Part shown: positions 26,611-35,860 of the stretch, in pieces
How positions within the stretch are numbered: position 1 is the stretch's first letter
How the letters are laid out: every line of letters starts with the position of its first letter
DNA from: Rhodococcus marinonascens NBRC 14363
Lineage (GTDB): Bacteria; Actinomycetota; Actinomycetes; Mycobacteriales; Mycobacteriaceae
Assembly: GCF_001894885.1 (NCBI RefSeq)
Contig: NZ_BCXB01000025.1
Span: 1 to 64,000, forward strand
Direction: 5' to 3'
DNA: 64,000 nucleotides
Notes under the pieces: generated by a model
The model's input: the letters and a program-made list of their open reading frames with translations, nothing else
The model's database searches: none
Told to the model about the DNA's origin: nothing
Made by a program: the position numbers and the translations under genes

Positions 26611-27312
26611 CTAGCGGATTCCGTTTCGCTCGAGGGCGTTTCTGAGTCCGTCCGTGCGCTCCGTGACGGGGAGTGGTTCGACGAGCGCGAAGGCGCAGCC
26701 CAGCTTTCGCGCGGCTCCGTCGGCTTCCTCGCTGTCGCCGATCATCAGGGTGCGCGCGGGATCGGCGCCGAGCGCGCCGAGCGCGACCTCGAAGATCCTC
26801 GGATCGGGTTTCATCGCGCCCACTTCGAACGACAGCACGAACTGGTCGACGAGGTGCTTCACCCCCAAGTCTGCGAATGTGGGCCGGATGTCGAAGGCGA
26901 TGTTGCTGAGCACCGCGATCTTGATTCCACGGGTCTTCAGCGCAGCAAGAACCTCGGCCGTATCGGGGTAGGCGCTCCAACAGTCTGGGTCGATCGACCG
27001 CTCGTACAACTCTATGGCCTGGTCCTCTCGCGCGACACCGGACTTCCGCAGAACGGTGAGGTATGCCTGCCTGTGGAGGCTGGGGTCGAGGTCGCGGTTG
27101 GTCCACGCGTGGTGTTCGGCAGCATCCATCTCGACGGGTTGGCCTACCGGTGCCGTCATACGCCGCATCAATTCTGCCTGGTGGTGGACGTCGAGCGGTT
27201 CGCCTTTGTGGTCGGTGAGGTCCGTCAACCAACTCTCGTCCTGTTCCAGACGGAAGAGGGTACCGGAGAAGTCGAAGAGCACTGCATCGAAATTGGCGAA
27301 GTCAAAGGGCAC
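26611..27312 (-). CDS. HAD family hydrolase
   Basis: A 233-residue HAD-fold protein with motif I FDAVLFDFSGTLF (nucleophile Asp14), motif II IAVLSN, motif III Lys in GAMKPDPRIFE and motif IV LMIGDSEEADG. The position two residues after the nucleophile is Ser16 rather than the Asp normally used as general acid/base in phosphatases, so its chemistry may differ from a standard phosphatase; dehalogenase-type and some other HAD enzymes also vary here. It stands alone and converges on the DapB-like gene. Confidence 0.88.
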   Translation of the reverse strand: MPFDFANFDAVLFDFSGTLFRLEQDESWLTDLTDHKGEPLDVHHQAELMRRMTAPVGQPVEMDAAEHHAWTNRDLDPSLHRQAYLTVLRKSGVAREDQAIELYERSIDPDCWSAYPDTAEVLAALKTRGIKIAVLSNIAFDIRPTFADLGVKHLVDQFVLSFEVGAMKPDPRIFEVALGALGADPARTLMIGDSEEADGAARKLGCAFALVEPLPVTERTDGLRNALERNGIR

Positions 27313-27345
27313 GTTGCAAGGCTACGTATGTCGAACCCTTCCTGC

Positions 27346-27390
27346 CCGTGCGGTTGGACCCCGTGCGGTTGGACCCCGTGCGGTTAGATA
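27346..27390. repeat. 15-bp tandem repeat
   Basis: Two exact copies of CCGTGCGGTTGGACC (27346-27375) and a third degenerate copy (11 of 15 matches) lie just upstream of the HAD gene start. No reading frame uses them. Confidence 0.85.
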
Positions 27391-27562
27391 CTGGGGCGCC
27401 CTGACGAGGGGGCGGACTTCTTCTCTTCCTACCCCGGAGAAATACCCGACAGTAGGAATGGGGGCCGAAGATATCATTGCCGAAGCGCGTATACTTTTGT
27501 CGAAGAGCAACATTGGGATTTATGCCGATTCGGTTACGGATGCAGTCCATTCGTGATGGGAT

Positions 27563-27904
27563 GTGGTGTGGCTGTCCGTGAACGACAACGCCGAGTGGCG
27601 ACACCTCAGAGGCGGAATCTTGACGATTGAAGCTCATGGCGCGACCCGCGCAATACGGCACCTGTCCGCACTGGATGCGGCGATTCAAATCTTGACTACC
27701 GTGCGTGGAAACACCTACAGCGCGGATCAGGCGTTCGACGAACTACTCGACTGCTCGATGCGCCATCACGTCGATCTCGGGGATCTGGCGGAAGCGCTGG
27801 CCGATATCGCGCAGGGTGTCCAAGCCGTGCCCGACGACCACCGTCGGGCACGTGGCGTGGCTACGCAGGAGTGGGGAGTGCTGTTGCAGCCGGGCACGGC
27901 CTAG
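27563..27904 (+). CDS. Small stand-alone ANTAR-domain protein
   Basis: A 113-residue protein whose centre (about residues 37-88) reads LDAAIQILTTVRGNTYSADQ then AFDELLDCSMRHHVDLGDLA. This matches the three-helix ANTAR fold (A-x-x-[IL]-L-x-x-x-x-G-x-[ST]-x-[DE]-[QE]-A-F), an RNA-binding antiterminator domain. No GAF or receiver sensor domain precedes it, so any signal input would come from a partner. The start is uncertain: GTG 27563 or GTG 27578. The NDMA-type alcohol dehydrogenase begins 341 bases downstream on the same strand and is a possible target, by inference only. Confidence 0.65.
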   Translation: MVWLSVNDNAEWRHLRGGILTIEAHGATRAIRHLSALDAAIQILTTVRGNTYSADQAFDELLDCSMRHHVDLGDLAEALADIAQGVQAVPDDHRRARGVATQEWGVLLQPGTA

Positions 27905-28245
27905 CTGAGCCGCTTTCACACTTGGCGCAGGGGCCTGCAGGCTTTCCCCGCACAGTTCGAGCGGTACGCGATCGGGCATGTGGAGCTCTCGTTGGCTGCG
28001 CTGGTCACGATTCCGGAAACCCGTGGACGCGACTTGTCTGCCCGGTCGCAGTAGACTTCGCCGTAGTCGAACAGTCTCTGTGAGATGTTGGGTTCTTTCA
28101 CCGCAACAAGGCATTTCAACGCCGCGGCTCACTCAGTGTCTATCCAGGGCATAACCCCCCTCGGGGCCACCGCGGTCGAACGCGCACAAACAACCCGAAG
28201 CCGTCGACAGCGTACCGGTGAACCGTCACTCAACGAGGAGAAGGC
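27905..28245. other. Leader-like interval before the alcohol dehydrogenase
   Basis: About 340 bases with no convincing gene. A 67-codon minus-strand frame (27916-28119) has five cysteines but no ribosome site and no recognisable homology, so I do not call it. The segment is long enough to hold a promoter and a transcribed leader for the dehydrogenase at 28246, whose own ribosome site GAGGAGAAGGC is clear. Confidence 0.45.
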
Positions 28246-29352
28246 ATGAAGACCAAAGCAGCCGTTCTGTTCGAAGCGCACACGCCGTTCGAAATCATCG
28301 AGCTGGACCTGGATGGGCCTGGTCCGGGCGAAGTTCTCATCAAATATGCCGCTTCAGGACTGTGTCATTCGGATTTGCACCTAGTCGATGGCGCCCTCGT
28401 ACCGCGTTTCCCGATCGTCGGTGGCCACGAGGGTTCCGGAATCATCGAAGAAGTCGGTCCCGGTGTCACCAAGGTGAAGCCCGGTGATCATGTGGTCTGC
28501 AGCTACGTCCCGAACTGCGGGACGTGCCGTTACTGCTCCACGGGCAGGCAGAGTCTGTGTGACATGGGCGCCAGGACCCCCGAGGGTTCGATGCCCGACG
28601 GCTCGTTCCGGTTCCACTCGGGCAAGGAAGACTTCGGCGGCATGTGCATGCTCGGCACCTTCTCTGAACGGGCCACCATCTCGGAACATTCCGTGGTGAA
28701 GGTGGACGACTGGCTTCCGCTGGAGACGGCTGTGCTCGTAGGCTGCGGCGTACCGTCCGGTTGGGGCACGGCGGTGTACGCGGGTGGTGTCCGTGCCGGC
28801 GACACCGTCGTCATCTACGGCATCGGTGGACTCGGTATCAACGCTGTGCAGGGCGCGGTCAGTTCCGGCGCCAAATACGTCGTGGTCGTCGACCCAGTGG
28901 CAATGAAGCGGGAGGCCGCGCTCAAGTTCGGCGCCACGCATGCATTCGCCGACGCGGCCGCGGCTGCCGAGAAGGTCAATGAGCTGACCTGGGGACAGGG
29001 TGCCGATCAGGCCCTCATACTGGTCGGGACCGTCGACGAGGAGGTCGTCCAGAACGCGACCGCCGTCATCGGAAAGGGCGGCACGGTGGTCATCACCGGT
29101 CTCGCGGACCTCACCAAGCTGACGGTTCACGTCCCGAGTGCCGACCTCACCCTGAACCAGAAGACGATCAAGGGCTCACTGTTCGGCTCGGCCAACCCGC
29201 AGTACGACATCGTCCGACTGCTGCGTCTCTACGACGCCGGACAACTTAAGCTCGACGAGTTGATCACCACCAAGTACACGCTCGAGCAGGTGAACGAGGG
29301 TTACCAGGATCTGCGCGACGGCAAGAACATCCGCGGCGTGATCGTTTACTAG
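28246..29352 (+). CDS. NDMA-dependent-type zinc alcohol dehydrogenase
   Basis: A 368-residue medium-chain dehydrogenase. Catalytic zinc ligands lie in SGLCHSDLH (about Cys39) and [16 protein letters not shown]. The structural zinc loop is [15 protein letters not shown], and the Rossmann motif is [17 protein letters not shown]. The sequence pattern ([29 protein letters not shown]) fits the actinobacterial family of alcohol dehydrogenases with tightly bound cofactor that are assayed with N,N-dimethyl-4-nitrosoaniline. It oxidises alcohols in vivo via an unknown acceptor, often with mycofactocin; no mycofactocin genes are present here. It ends at a strong bidirectional hairpin. Confidence 0.88.
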   Translation: MKTKAAVLFEAHTPFEIIELDLDGPGPGEVLIKYAASGLCHSDLHLVDGALVPRFPIVGGHEGSGIIEEVGPGVTKVKPGDHVVCSYVPNCGTCRYCSTGRQSLCDMGARTPEGSMPDGSFRFHSGKEDFGGMCMLGTFSERATISEHSVVKVDDWLPLETAVLVGCGVPSGWGTAVYAGGVRAGDTVVIYGIGGLGINAVQGAVSSGAKYVVVVDPVAMKREAALKFGATHAFADAAAAAEKVNELTWGQGADQALILVGTVDEEVVQNATAVIGKGGTVVITGLADLTKLTVHVPSADLTLNQKTIKGSLFGSANPQYDIVRLLRLYDAGQLKLDELITTKYTLEQVNEGYQDLRDGKNIRGVIVY

Positions 29353-29363
29353 ACGTCTTCGTC

Positions 29364-29411
29364 GCCGGTGAGTGGTTGGCGCGTGTCTGGAGTCGTCAAC
29401 CACTCACCGGC
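29364..29411. terminator. Bidirectional hairpin between convergent genes
   Basis: GCCGGTGAGTGGTTG and its exact complement CAACCACTCACCGGC form a perfect 15-bp stem around an 18-base loop. The right arm includes the stop codon region of the minus-strand monooxygenase, so it can end transcripts from both sides. Confidence 0.8.
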
Positions 29412-30403
29412 GCGGGGCGCCACACGTTGGCGATCAGATCGTACGACCGCAGCCAGGATGCGGTGTCGTCGGTATGGGAAGCGATGATCAGTTCGTCTGC
29501 CTGCGCGTGCTCGGCGAACTCGTCGAGGTAGGCCTTGACCTCGTCCGGGGTACCAACCGCCGAGTAGCGCACCATCTGTTGTATCTGCTGACCGGCAGGG
29601 GAAGACATGATGAGGTCGATCTCTTCGGGGCTGAATGTTTTCCCGCGTCCGACCATCTGCACCACCCGTCGTCGAACAGCAGATTCGAACTGTCGCTGAG
29701 CTTCGGCAGTGGTGTCCGCGGCGATGGCGTTGACGCCAGCGATCACGTACGGCTCGGACAGTTGCTCGGACGGCTCGAAACGGTCTCGGTACAGCGTGAC
29801 GGCGTCGACGAGGGAGTCCGGGGAGAAATGGGACGCGTTCGCGTAGGGGAGTCCGAGTTTGGCGGCGAGTTGCGCGCCGAACAGCGAGGATCCGAGGATG
29901 TACAGCGGGACGTTCGTGCCCTTGCCGGGAACGGCGTCGACGCCGGGCACACGCGACGTCCCCTCGAGGTACGCCTGCAGTTCGAGAACATCCTGTGGGA
30001 ACCGGTCGGCAGAAGCCGGGTCCCGGCGCAAGGCGTACATCGTCTTCTGATCGCTGCCGGGTGCCCGTCCGAGCCCTAGGTCGATGCGACCGGGGTGCAG
30101 GGTTTCGAGGGTGCCGAACTGTTCGGCGATCGTCAGCGGCGCGTGGTTCGGCAGCATGATGCCGCCGGCGCCGAGTCGGATGCGCTGGGTGTGTGCCGCG
30201 ACGTGCGCGATGAGGACGCTCGTCGCCGAAGAGCCGATCGACGCCATGTTGTGGTGTTCGGCGTACCAGATTCGGCGGTAGTCTCGGATTTCCGCGAGTT
30301 GCGCCAGCGCAACGCTGGCATCGAAGCTATTCCGCGCAGTGTCGCCTTCACGGATATAGGCCAGATCCAGAATCGACAGTACAGCGCTCACGGACTTCGT
30401 CAC
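29396..30403 (-). CDS. LLM class flavin-dependent oxidoreductase (MsnO8-like)
   Basis: A 335-residue bacterial-luciferase-like TIM-barrel protein. [40 protein letters not shown] and [20 protein letters not shown] are the conserved barrel motifs of the FMN-dependent LuxA-like/MsnO8 subgroup. The C-terminal region reads [14 protein letters not shown]. It is a different subfamily from the four-gene array that starts 97 bases upstream of it. The physiological substrate is unknown. Confidence 0.9.
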   Translation of the reverse strand: MTKSVSAVLSILDLAYIREGDTARNSFDASVALAQLAEIRDYRRIWYAEHHNMASIGSSATSVLIAHVAAHTQRIRLGAGGIMLPNHAPLTIAEQFGTLETLHPGRIDLGLGRAPGSDQKTMYALRRDPASADRFPQDVLELQAYLEGTSRVPGVDAVPGKGTNVPLYILGSSLFGAQLAAKLGLPYANASHFSPDSLVDAVTLYRDRFEPSEQLSEPYVIAGVNAIAADTTAEAQRQFESAVRRRVVQMVGRGKTFSPEEIDLIMSSPAGQQIQQMVRYSAVGTPDEVKAYLDEFAEHAQADELIIASHTDDTASWLRSYDLIANVWRPAPVSG

Positions 30404-30499
30404 CTTTCGTTACCGAACCAGACGCGAGCCATCAGCCTCGCGCACTACTCCGGGGTACAACCAGAGCGGTAGCGCGCGTATTCCGGGAGCCCCGGAGGG

Positions 30500-31483
30500 T
30501 CACGCGCCGACCAGCGGGCGCAAGGTTCGGCCGGCCAGTTCTACGATTCCGGGTTCGTGGCCGTTGGCGACGAGGTTGAGGATGATTCCGTCGATACCCT
30601 TGTCGAGAACACGGGTCTTGATCTGCTCGGCGACCTCGTCGGGGTTGCCACAGAATTGCCGTTCGGTGGCCGCTGCGCGTTCCTCGTCCGAGGCCTTGGA
30701 CAGGTCGACGCCTCGGCTGAGCAGGAAATCGTGCTGGAGTTGCCGGGCGCGGTCGCCGTTCTCGTCGATGAAGACGAACGCCAGGTAGCTGGTTTCGAGC
30801 GTGGACCGGTCGCGGCCGGCCTCCGCGCACCGTGCTTCGAGGGCGTCGAGCTTGCGCGGCAACTCCCCGGCGTTGCAGATCATGTTGAGGTGGTCGGCGA
30901 AGCGGGCGGCGAGTCCGAACGTCTTCTTCTCGCCGGAACCACCGAGCATGATGGGCAGATCGTCACGAATTCGTGGTTCGTTGATCGCGCTTTCCACTTG
31001 GTACCACTTGCCGTCGAAGGTGGGTCGTTCGCCATGCAGCATCGGTGCGATGATCTGCAATGCCTCGTCGAGGCGTTCGAACCGGTCGGTGAACGTGCCG
31101 AATTCGTAGCCGTACTGCTGGTGTTCGAGTTCGAACCAGCCCGCGCCGATGCCGAGGACGGCCCGGCCACCGCTGGCGACATCGAGCGTGGATACGGCCT
31201 TCGCGAGCATCGGCGGGTTGCGGTAGGTGTTTCCGGTGACGAGCGTGGACAACTGGATCTTCTCGGTGGCCGTCGCCAACGCGCCGAGCGTGGTGTAGGC
31301 CTCGAGCATCGGCTCATCGGGTGCGCCGAGCCCGGGTAGTTGATAGAAGTGGTCCATCACGAACGCGGCATCGAAGCCTGCGGACTCGGCCTCGCGCGCC
31401 TGCGCGATGACGGTCGGGAAGAGGTCCGCGACGGGGGTGGAGTAGCTGAAGTTCGGCATCTGGTAACCAAGGCGAATCGTCAC
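30500..31483 (-). CDS. F420-type LLM oxidoreductase, array copy A
   Basis: A 327-residue luciferase-like protein of the TIGR03560 group of predicted coenzyme F420-dependent enzymes. Motifs are GYQMPNFSYSTPVADLFPTV, FDAAFVMDHFYQLPG, STLVTGNTYRNPPMLAKA and GGRAVLGIGAGWFELEHQQY. The start is GTG 31483 (revealed by the conserved V/M-TIRLGYQMP). It is the most downstream of four tandem paralogues, each exactly 984 bases long with spacers of about 70 bases. Likely a cytosolic hydride-transfer enzyme; the substrate is unknown. Confidence 0.9.
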   Translation of the reverse strand: MTIRLGYQMPNFSYSTPVADLFPTVIAQAREAESAGFDAAFVMDHFYQLPGLGAPDEPMLEAYTTLGALATATEKIQLSTLVTGNTYRNPPMLAKAVSTLDVASGGRAVLGIGAGWFELEHQQYGYEFGTFTDRFERLDEALQIIAPMLHGERPTFDGKWYQVESAINEPRIRDDLPIMLGGSGEKKTFGLAARFADHLNMICNAGELPRKLDALEARCAEAGRDRSTLETSYLAFVFIDENGDRARQLQHDFLLSRGVDLSKASDEERAAATERQFCGNPDEVAEQIKTRVLDKGIDGIILNLVANGHEPGIVELAGRTLRPLVGA

Positions 31484-31555
31484 CAGATCGACCGTACTCG
31501 TCTCCGTTCAGGTGTGGTTCGTGGGCCCTATGGGGTGCAGGGTTTCTAGGGCGGG

Positions 31556-32539
31556 TTACGCGTCGACCAGCGGGCGCAAGGTTCGGCCGGCCAGTTCTAC
31601 GATTCCGGGTTCGTGGCCGTTGGCGACGAGGTTGAGGATGATGCCGTCGATACCCTTGTCGAGAACAAGGGTCTTGATCTGCTCGGCGACCTCGTCGGGG
31701 GCGCCGCAGAACATCCGGTCGGTGGTGGCGGCGCATTCGGCGTCCGAGGACTTGGACAGGTCGATGCCTCGGCTGAGCAGGTAGTTGTGCTGGAGTTGGC
31801 GGGCGCGGTCGCCGTTCTTGTCGATGAAGACGAACGCCAGGTAGCTGGTTTCGAGGTTGGACCGGTCGCGGCCGACCTCCGCACACCGCGCATCCAGGGC
31901 GTCGAGCTTGCGTGGCAACTCGCTCGCGCCGCAGTTGATGTTGAGGTGGTCGGCGAAGCGGGCGGCGAGGGCGAAGGTCTTCTTCTCGCCGGTACCGCCG
32001 AGGAGGATGGGCAAGGTGTCGCGGATTCGTGGTTCGTTGATCGCGGTTTCCACGTGGTACCACTTGCCGTCGAAGGTGGGTCGCTCGCCGCGGAGCATCG
32101 GGACGATGATCTGCAGGGCCTCGTCGAGGCGTTCGATGCGGTCGGTGATCGTGCCGAATTCGTAGCCGTACTGCTGGTGTTCGAGTTCGTACCAGCCTGC
32201 GCCGATACCGAGAACGGCGCGGCCGCCGCTGGCGACGTCGAGTGTGGACACGGCCTTTGCGAGCATCGGCGGGTTGCGGTAGGTGTTGCCGGTGACCAGA
32301 GCGGCCAGCTGGATCTTCTCGGTGGCTGTGGCTAGCGCGCCGAGTGTGGTGTAGGCCTCGATTACCGGTTCGTCGAGTGCACCGACATTGGGCGCCTGAT
32401 AGAAGTGGTCCATCATGAATGCGGCATCGAAGCCTGCGGACTCGGCTTCGCGGGCCTGCGCGACGACGGTCGGGAACAGGTCCGCGACGGGGGCGGAGTA
32501 ACTGAGGTTCGGCATCTGGTAGCCAAGGCGAATTGCCAC
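31556..32539 (-). CDS. F420-type LLM oxidoreductase, array copy B
   Basis: The same 327-residue protein family as copy A (GYQMPNLSYSAPVADLFPTV, MMDHFYQAPNVGALDEPVIE, FADHLNINCGASELPRKLDA). Compared with A it has HVETAINEPRIRD in place of QVESAINEPRIRD and CSDAECAATTDRMFCGAPDE in the variable loop, so the copies diverge mainly in surface or substrate loops. The start is GTG at 32539. It is preceded and followed by similar 70-base spacers carrying the same ACCGTACTCGTC-type sequence, consistent with tandem duplication. Confidence 0.9.
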   Translation of the reverse strand: MAIRLGYQMPNLSYSAPVADLFPTVVAQAREAESAGFDAAFMMDHFYQAPNVGALDEPVIEAYTTLGALATATEKIQLAALVTGNTYRNPPMLAKAVSTLDVASGGRAVLGIGAGWYELEHQQYGYEFGTITDRIERLDEALQIIVPMLRGERPTFDGKWYHVETAINEPRIRDTLPILLGGTGEKKTFALAARFADHLNINCGASELPRKLDALDARCAEVGRDRSNLETSYLAFVFIDKNGDRARQLQHNYLLSRGIDLSKSSDAECAATTDRMFCGAPDEVAEQIKTLVLDKGIDGIILNLVANGHEPGIVELAGRTLRPLVDA

Positions 32540-32607
32540 TCGTTCGACCGTACTCGTCCTCGTCCCCGTACGCCTCGTGGCAATCGGAATTCAGGTCTCG
32601 GGTTGGG

Positions 32608-33591
32608 TCACGCGTCGACGAGCGGGCGCAACGTGCGGCCGGCCAACTCCACGATTCCGGGTTCGTGTCCGTTGGCCGGGAGGTTGAGGATGATGCCGTC
32701 GATTCCCGCGTCGAGAACACGGGTCTTGATCTGCTCGGCGACCTCGTCGGGGGCACCACAGATATGCTGTGCGGTGGCCGCGTCGCGTTCGGTGTCCGAG
32801 GCCTTGGACAGGTCGATGCCTCGGCTGAGCAGGAAATCGTGCTGGAGTTGGCGGGCGCGATCGCCGTTCTCGTCGATGAAGACGAACGCCAGGTAGCTGG
32901 TTTCGAGCGTGGACCGGTCGCGGCCGACCTCCGCACACCGTGCGTTCAGGGCGTCGAGCTTGCGTGGTAACTCGCTCGCGCCGCAGTTGATGTTGAGGTG
33001 GTCGGCGAAGCGGGCGGCGAGTGCGAATGTCTTCTTCTCGCCGGTACCGCCGAGCAGGATGGGCAGGTCGTCGCGGATTCGGGGTTCGTTGATCGCGCTT
33101 TCCACGTGATACCACTTGCCGTCGAACGTCGGACGCTCGCCGTGCAGCATTGGCGCGATGATCTGCAGGGCCTCGTCGAGGCGTTCGAAGCGGTCGGTGA
33201 ACGTGCCGAATTCGTAGCCGTACTGCTGGTGTTCGAGTTCGAACCAGCCTGCGCCGATTCCGAGGACTGCCCGGGCCCCGCTGGCGACATCAAGGGTGGA
33301 CACTGCCTTCGCGAGCATCGGCGGGTTGCGAAAGGTGTTGCTGGTGACCAGCGCAGACAACTGGATCTTCTCCGTGGCCGTGGCCAACGAACCGAGGGCG
33401 GTGTAGGCCTCGAGCCTCGGTCCGTCGGGTGCACCGAATGTGGGCGTTTCATAAAAGTGATCCGCCACGAACGCGGTATCGAAGCCTGCGGATTCGGCTT
33501 CTCGGGCCTGCGCGATGATGGTCGGGAACAGGTGTGTGACGGGGGTGGGGTAACTGAGATTCGGCATTTGGTAACCAAGGCGAATAGTCAC
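32608..33591 (-). CDS. F420-type LLM oxidoreductase, array copy C
   Basis: The third tandem paralogue, 327 residues from GTG 33591 (VTIRLGYQMPNLSYPTPVTH). It differs from A and B around residues 25-60, with VADHFYETPTFGAPDGPRLE instead of the MDHFYQ sequence, which is the entrance of the barrel active site. It is intact, with IKTRVLDAGIDGIILNLPAN near the C-terminus. The reading frame is open well upstream into copy D, but the conserved N-terminus fixes the start. Confidence 0.9.
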   Translation of the reverse strand: MTIRLGYQMPNLSYPTPVTHLFPTIIAQAREAESAGFDTAFVADHFYETPTFGAPDGPRLEAYTALGSLATATEKIQLSALVTSNTFRNPPMLAKAVSTLDVASGARAVLGIGAGWFELEHQQYGYEFGTFTDRFERLDEALQIIAPMLHGERPTFDGKWYHVESAINEPRIRDDLPILLGGTGEKKTFALAARFADHLNINCGASELPRKLDALNARCAEVGRDRSTLETSYLAFVFIDENGDRARQLQHDFLLSRGIDLSKASDTERDAATAQHICGAPDEVAEQIKTRVLDAGIDGIILNLPANGHEPGIVELAGRTLRPLVDA

Positions 33592-33661
33592 TTGATCGAC
33601 CGTACTCGTCTCCGTGCACGTGCGGCTCGTTGTCGTCGGGGTGCAGGGTTTCGAGGGTGAG

Positions 33662-34645
33662 TCACGCGTCGACCAGGGGACGCAAGGTGCGGCCGGCCAG
33701 TTCGACGATTCCGGGTTCGTGGCCGTTGGCGACGAGGTTGACAATGATGCCGTCGATACCCGCGTCGAGGACGCGGGTCTTCAGTTGTTCGGCGACCTCG
33801 TCGGGGGCACCACAGATTTGCTGTGCGGTGGCGGCGGCGCGTTCCTCGTCCGAGGCATTGGACAGGTCGATGCCTCGGCCGAGCAGGAGATTGTGCTGGA
33901 GTTGGCGGGCGCGATCGCCGTTCTCGTCGATGAAGACGAACGCCAGGTAGCTGGTTTCGAGCGTGGACCGGTCGCGGCCAACCTCCGCACACCGTGCGTT
34001 CAGGGCTTCGAGCTTGCGTGGTAACTCGCTCGCGCCGCAGATGATGTTGAGGTGGTCGGCGAAGCGGGCGGCGAGTGCGAACGTCTTCTTCTCGCCGGAG
34101 CCGCCGAGCAGGATGGGCAAATCGCCGCGGATTCAGGGTTCGTTGATCGCGCTCTCCACGTGATACCACTTGCCGTCGAACGTCGGACGCTCGCCGTGCA
34201 GCATTGGCGCGATGATCTGCAGGGCCTCGTCGAGGCGTTCGAAGCGGTCGGTGAACGTGCCGAACTCGTAGCCGTACTGCCGGTGTTCGGGTTCGAACCA
34301 GCCTGCGCCGATACCGAGGACTGCCCGGCCCCCGCTGGCCACGTCCAAGGTGGTTACCGTCTTTGCGAGCATCGGCGGGTTGCGGAAGGTGTTGCCGGTG
34401 ACCAGCGCGGACAACTGGATCTTCTCCGTGGCCGTCGCCAGCGCACCGAGCGTGGTGTAGGCCTCAAGCATCGGTTCGTCGAGTGCACCGAGGATGGGCG
34501 CTTGATAGAAGTGGTCCATCATGAGCGCGGTATCGAAGCCGGCGGACTCGGCTTCCCGCGCCTGCGCGATGACTGTCGGGAACAGGTCCGCGACGGGGGC
34601 GGAGTAAGTGAACTTCGTCATTTGGTAACCAAGGCGAATAGCCAC
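33662..34645 (-). pseudogene. F420-type LLM oxidoreductase, array copy D, nonsense mutation
   Basis: The fourth tandem copy starts at GTG 34645 (VAIRLGYQMTKFTYSAPVAD) and is collinear with copies A-C over all 984 bases. The only break is an in-frame TGA at 34133-34135 in the codon that is CGA (Arg) in copies A-C (NEP-R-IRD), a single C-to-T transition. Residues 1-170 would be made, and an ATG 13 bases after the stop could start a C-terminal piece. The rest of the frame is intact, so the mutation looks recent. It also has unusual substitutions (PN to TK) in the N-terminal motif. Confidence 0.85.
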
Positions 34646-34698
34646 GTCATCGACGGTAGTCGTCTCCGCCTGCGTGTGCCTCGTGACAAATATGGCTG

Positions 34699-35070
34699 AT
34701 GGAGGCCGCGAACGCGACTGCACGCGAGTTCGCCAAGGAGAAGATCCGCGGGCTCGTCGATGACCACACCGTCGCGGACATGCTGACCCCGAACGATCAC
34801 CCCATCGACATCAAACGGATCGTCGGCCGGGGCGGTGTGTCGCTCGCCGAGTGCTGCAGTGAGGGCTCGAAAACCTATTTCGGTCTGGGTGTTCCGGGGT
34901 GGACCTGTTCGTCGTGGCGGAGCCGGGAAGCCAGTCGGTGCTGGCGAACATGCTGCTCGGCGTCGAGCAACCCGTCGACTCGATCGCTGACTTCATCGAG
35001 CACCTGTGAGACAAGGACTACGAGGGGTCGATGCTTGCCACGAGCAGAGATTCCGCCGGGTTCGAGTTCG
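34699..35070 (+). pseudogene. Baeyer-Villiger/flavin monooxygenase remnant
   Basis: Scattered collinear pieces of a flavin-containing Baeyer-Villiger monooxygenase are present. EFAKEKIRGLVDDHTVADML and TPNDHPIDIKR occur in one frame, SKTYFGLGVPG next, then after a one-base frame change VDLFVVAEPGSQSVLANMLL and DSIADFIEHL to a stop at 35007, and finally DKDYEGSML, which resembles the family's C-terminus. Sections of more than 100 residues are missing between pieces. The N-terminal FAD domain is absent. It lies next to broken steroid genes, where such monooxygenases are common. Confidence 0.65.
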
Positions 35071-35118
35071 GCCGGTCTGGACCAGGTTGGCCGACCAATT
35101 CGTGGGAGAACAGGGAGC

Positions 35119-35633
35119 TCAGTCGGGCAGTGCGTGCGTGGCCCAGGCTCGAGCGAGCACTTCACCGTCGAGCGAGGAGGTGACGCTGACGTCTGCCATG
35201 CGGACACCGTCCTGGACGTACGTCTGCTGCAGGGAAGAGGTGAAGTGGGCACCGGAGACCGCACAGGCCGCCGAATGCGGGTGCGGAACCTGCGGAGTGT
35301 CCCGGGGAACTGCTCGGCGCAGTAGCGCACCAGCAAGTCCACCGACTGGTCCTCGGGCGTCACGGTTCTGGTGAAGCTGTTCGTCCAGAACTCGAAGACC
35401 AGCTGCTCGTCGCGGTTGCGGAACCGCACGAGCAGGTCGTGGTCGTCCACCCTTCGGACCTGTGCGGACAGGGCGTCGTGCGACGTCCGGTGCGGTCGGA
35501 GCATGAGGAAGTCCTGTTCGACGGCTGCCCCCATCTCGGGTGCGACGTCCATTCCGCTCGGGACGGCGTCGGCACAGAGCCGGCGAATCTCTGCTGTGTG
35601 CGCCTGAGTCTGCGAAGAGATTAGTGCGGCCAT
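35119..35633 (-). pseudogene. Uncharacterised protein, frameshifted
   Basis: Starting at ATG 35633 behind a strong GGGAGG site, the frame encodes MAALISSQTQAHTAEIRRL, FEFWTNSFTRTVTPEDQSVD and YCAEQFPGTLRRFRTR. It then has to shift one frame near 35255-35285 to continue SSLQQTYVQDGVRMADVSVT and ARAWATHALPD to the stop at 35119. Codon usage and third-position GC support both halves as one gene of about 170 codons. I do not recognise the family. It is divergent from kshA, so it may have been part of a steroid or sterol locus. Confidence 0.5.
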
Positions 35634-35860
35634 CGTTCCTCCCAATCCGCCGATATGTGATCCGCACGGTAGTCGCCGCAGCGAGCGAACGGAGGGTGTG
35701 GTCCCTGTGATCGGGACGCCGAAAGTTCCGACGTGAAGGGTGGATGCGAAAGCCTCTCACTGAGTGGGAGAGTCGGGTACCGCGGCGGACCAGACGCGCT
35801 GACTATGAGCTGCACCACACCCCGAGGGTGTTCTTGACGTACGGCGAGGCGGAGGTAGAC

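Larger units (their letters stand above)
30500..34645 (-). repeat. Four-copy tandem gene array, period about 1,054 bp
   Basis: Gene starts at 31483, 32539, 33591 and 34645 are 1,056, 1,052 and 1,054 bases apart. Coding parts are all 984 bases without internal gaps, and spacers are 68-72 bases and also similar. This points to repeated unequal crossing-over. Confidence 0.85.

Noticed and set aside
27916-28119. A 67-codon minus-strand frame with five cysteines
   Set aside because: No ribosome site, no family match, and it sits in a plausible leader region; codon usage gives no clear support.
31314-32936. A 540-codon minus-strand frame spanning two copies of the LLM array
   Set aside because: An alternative frame of array genes B and C that repeats with the same period as the genes, giving an Arg/Pro-rich product; not a separate gene.
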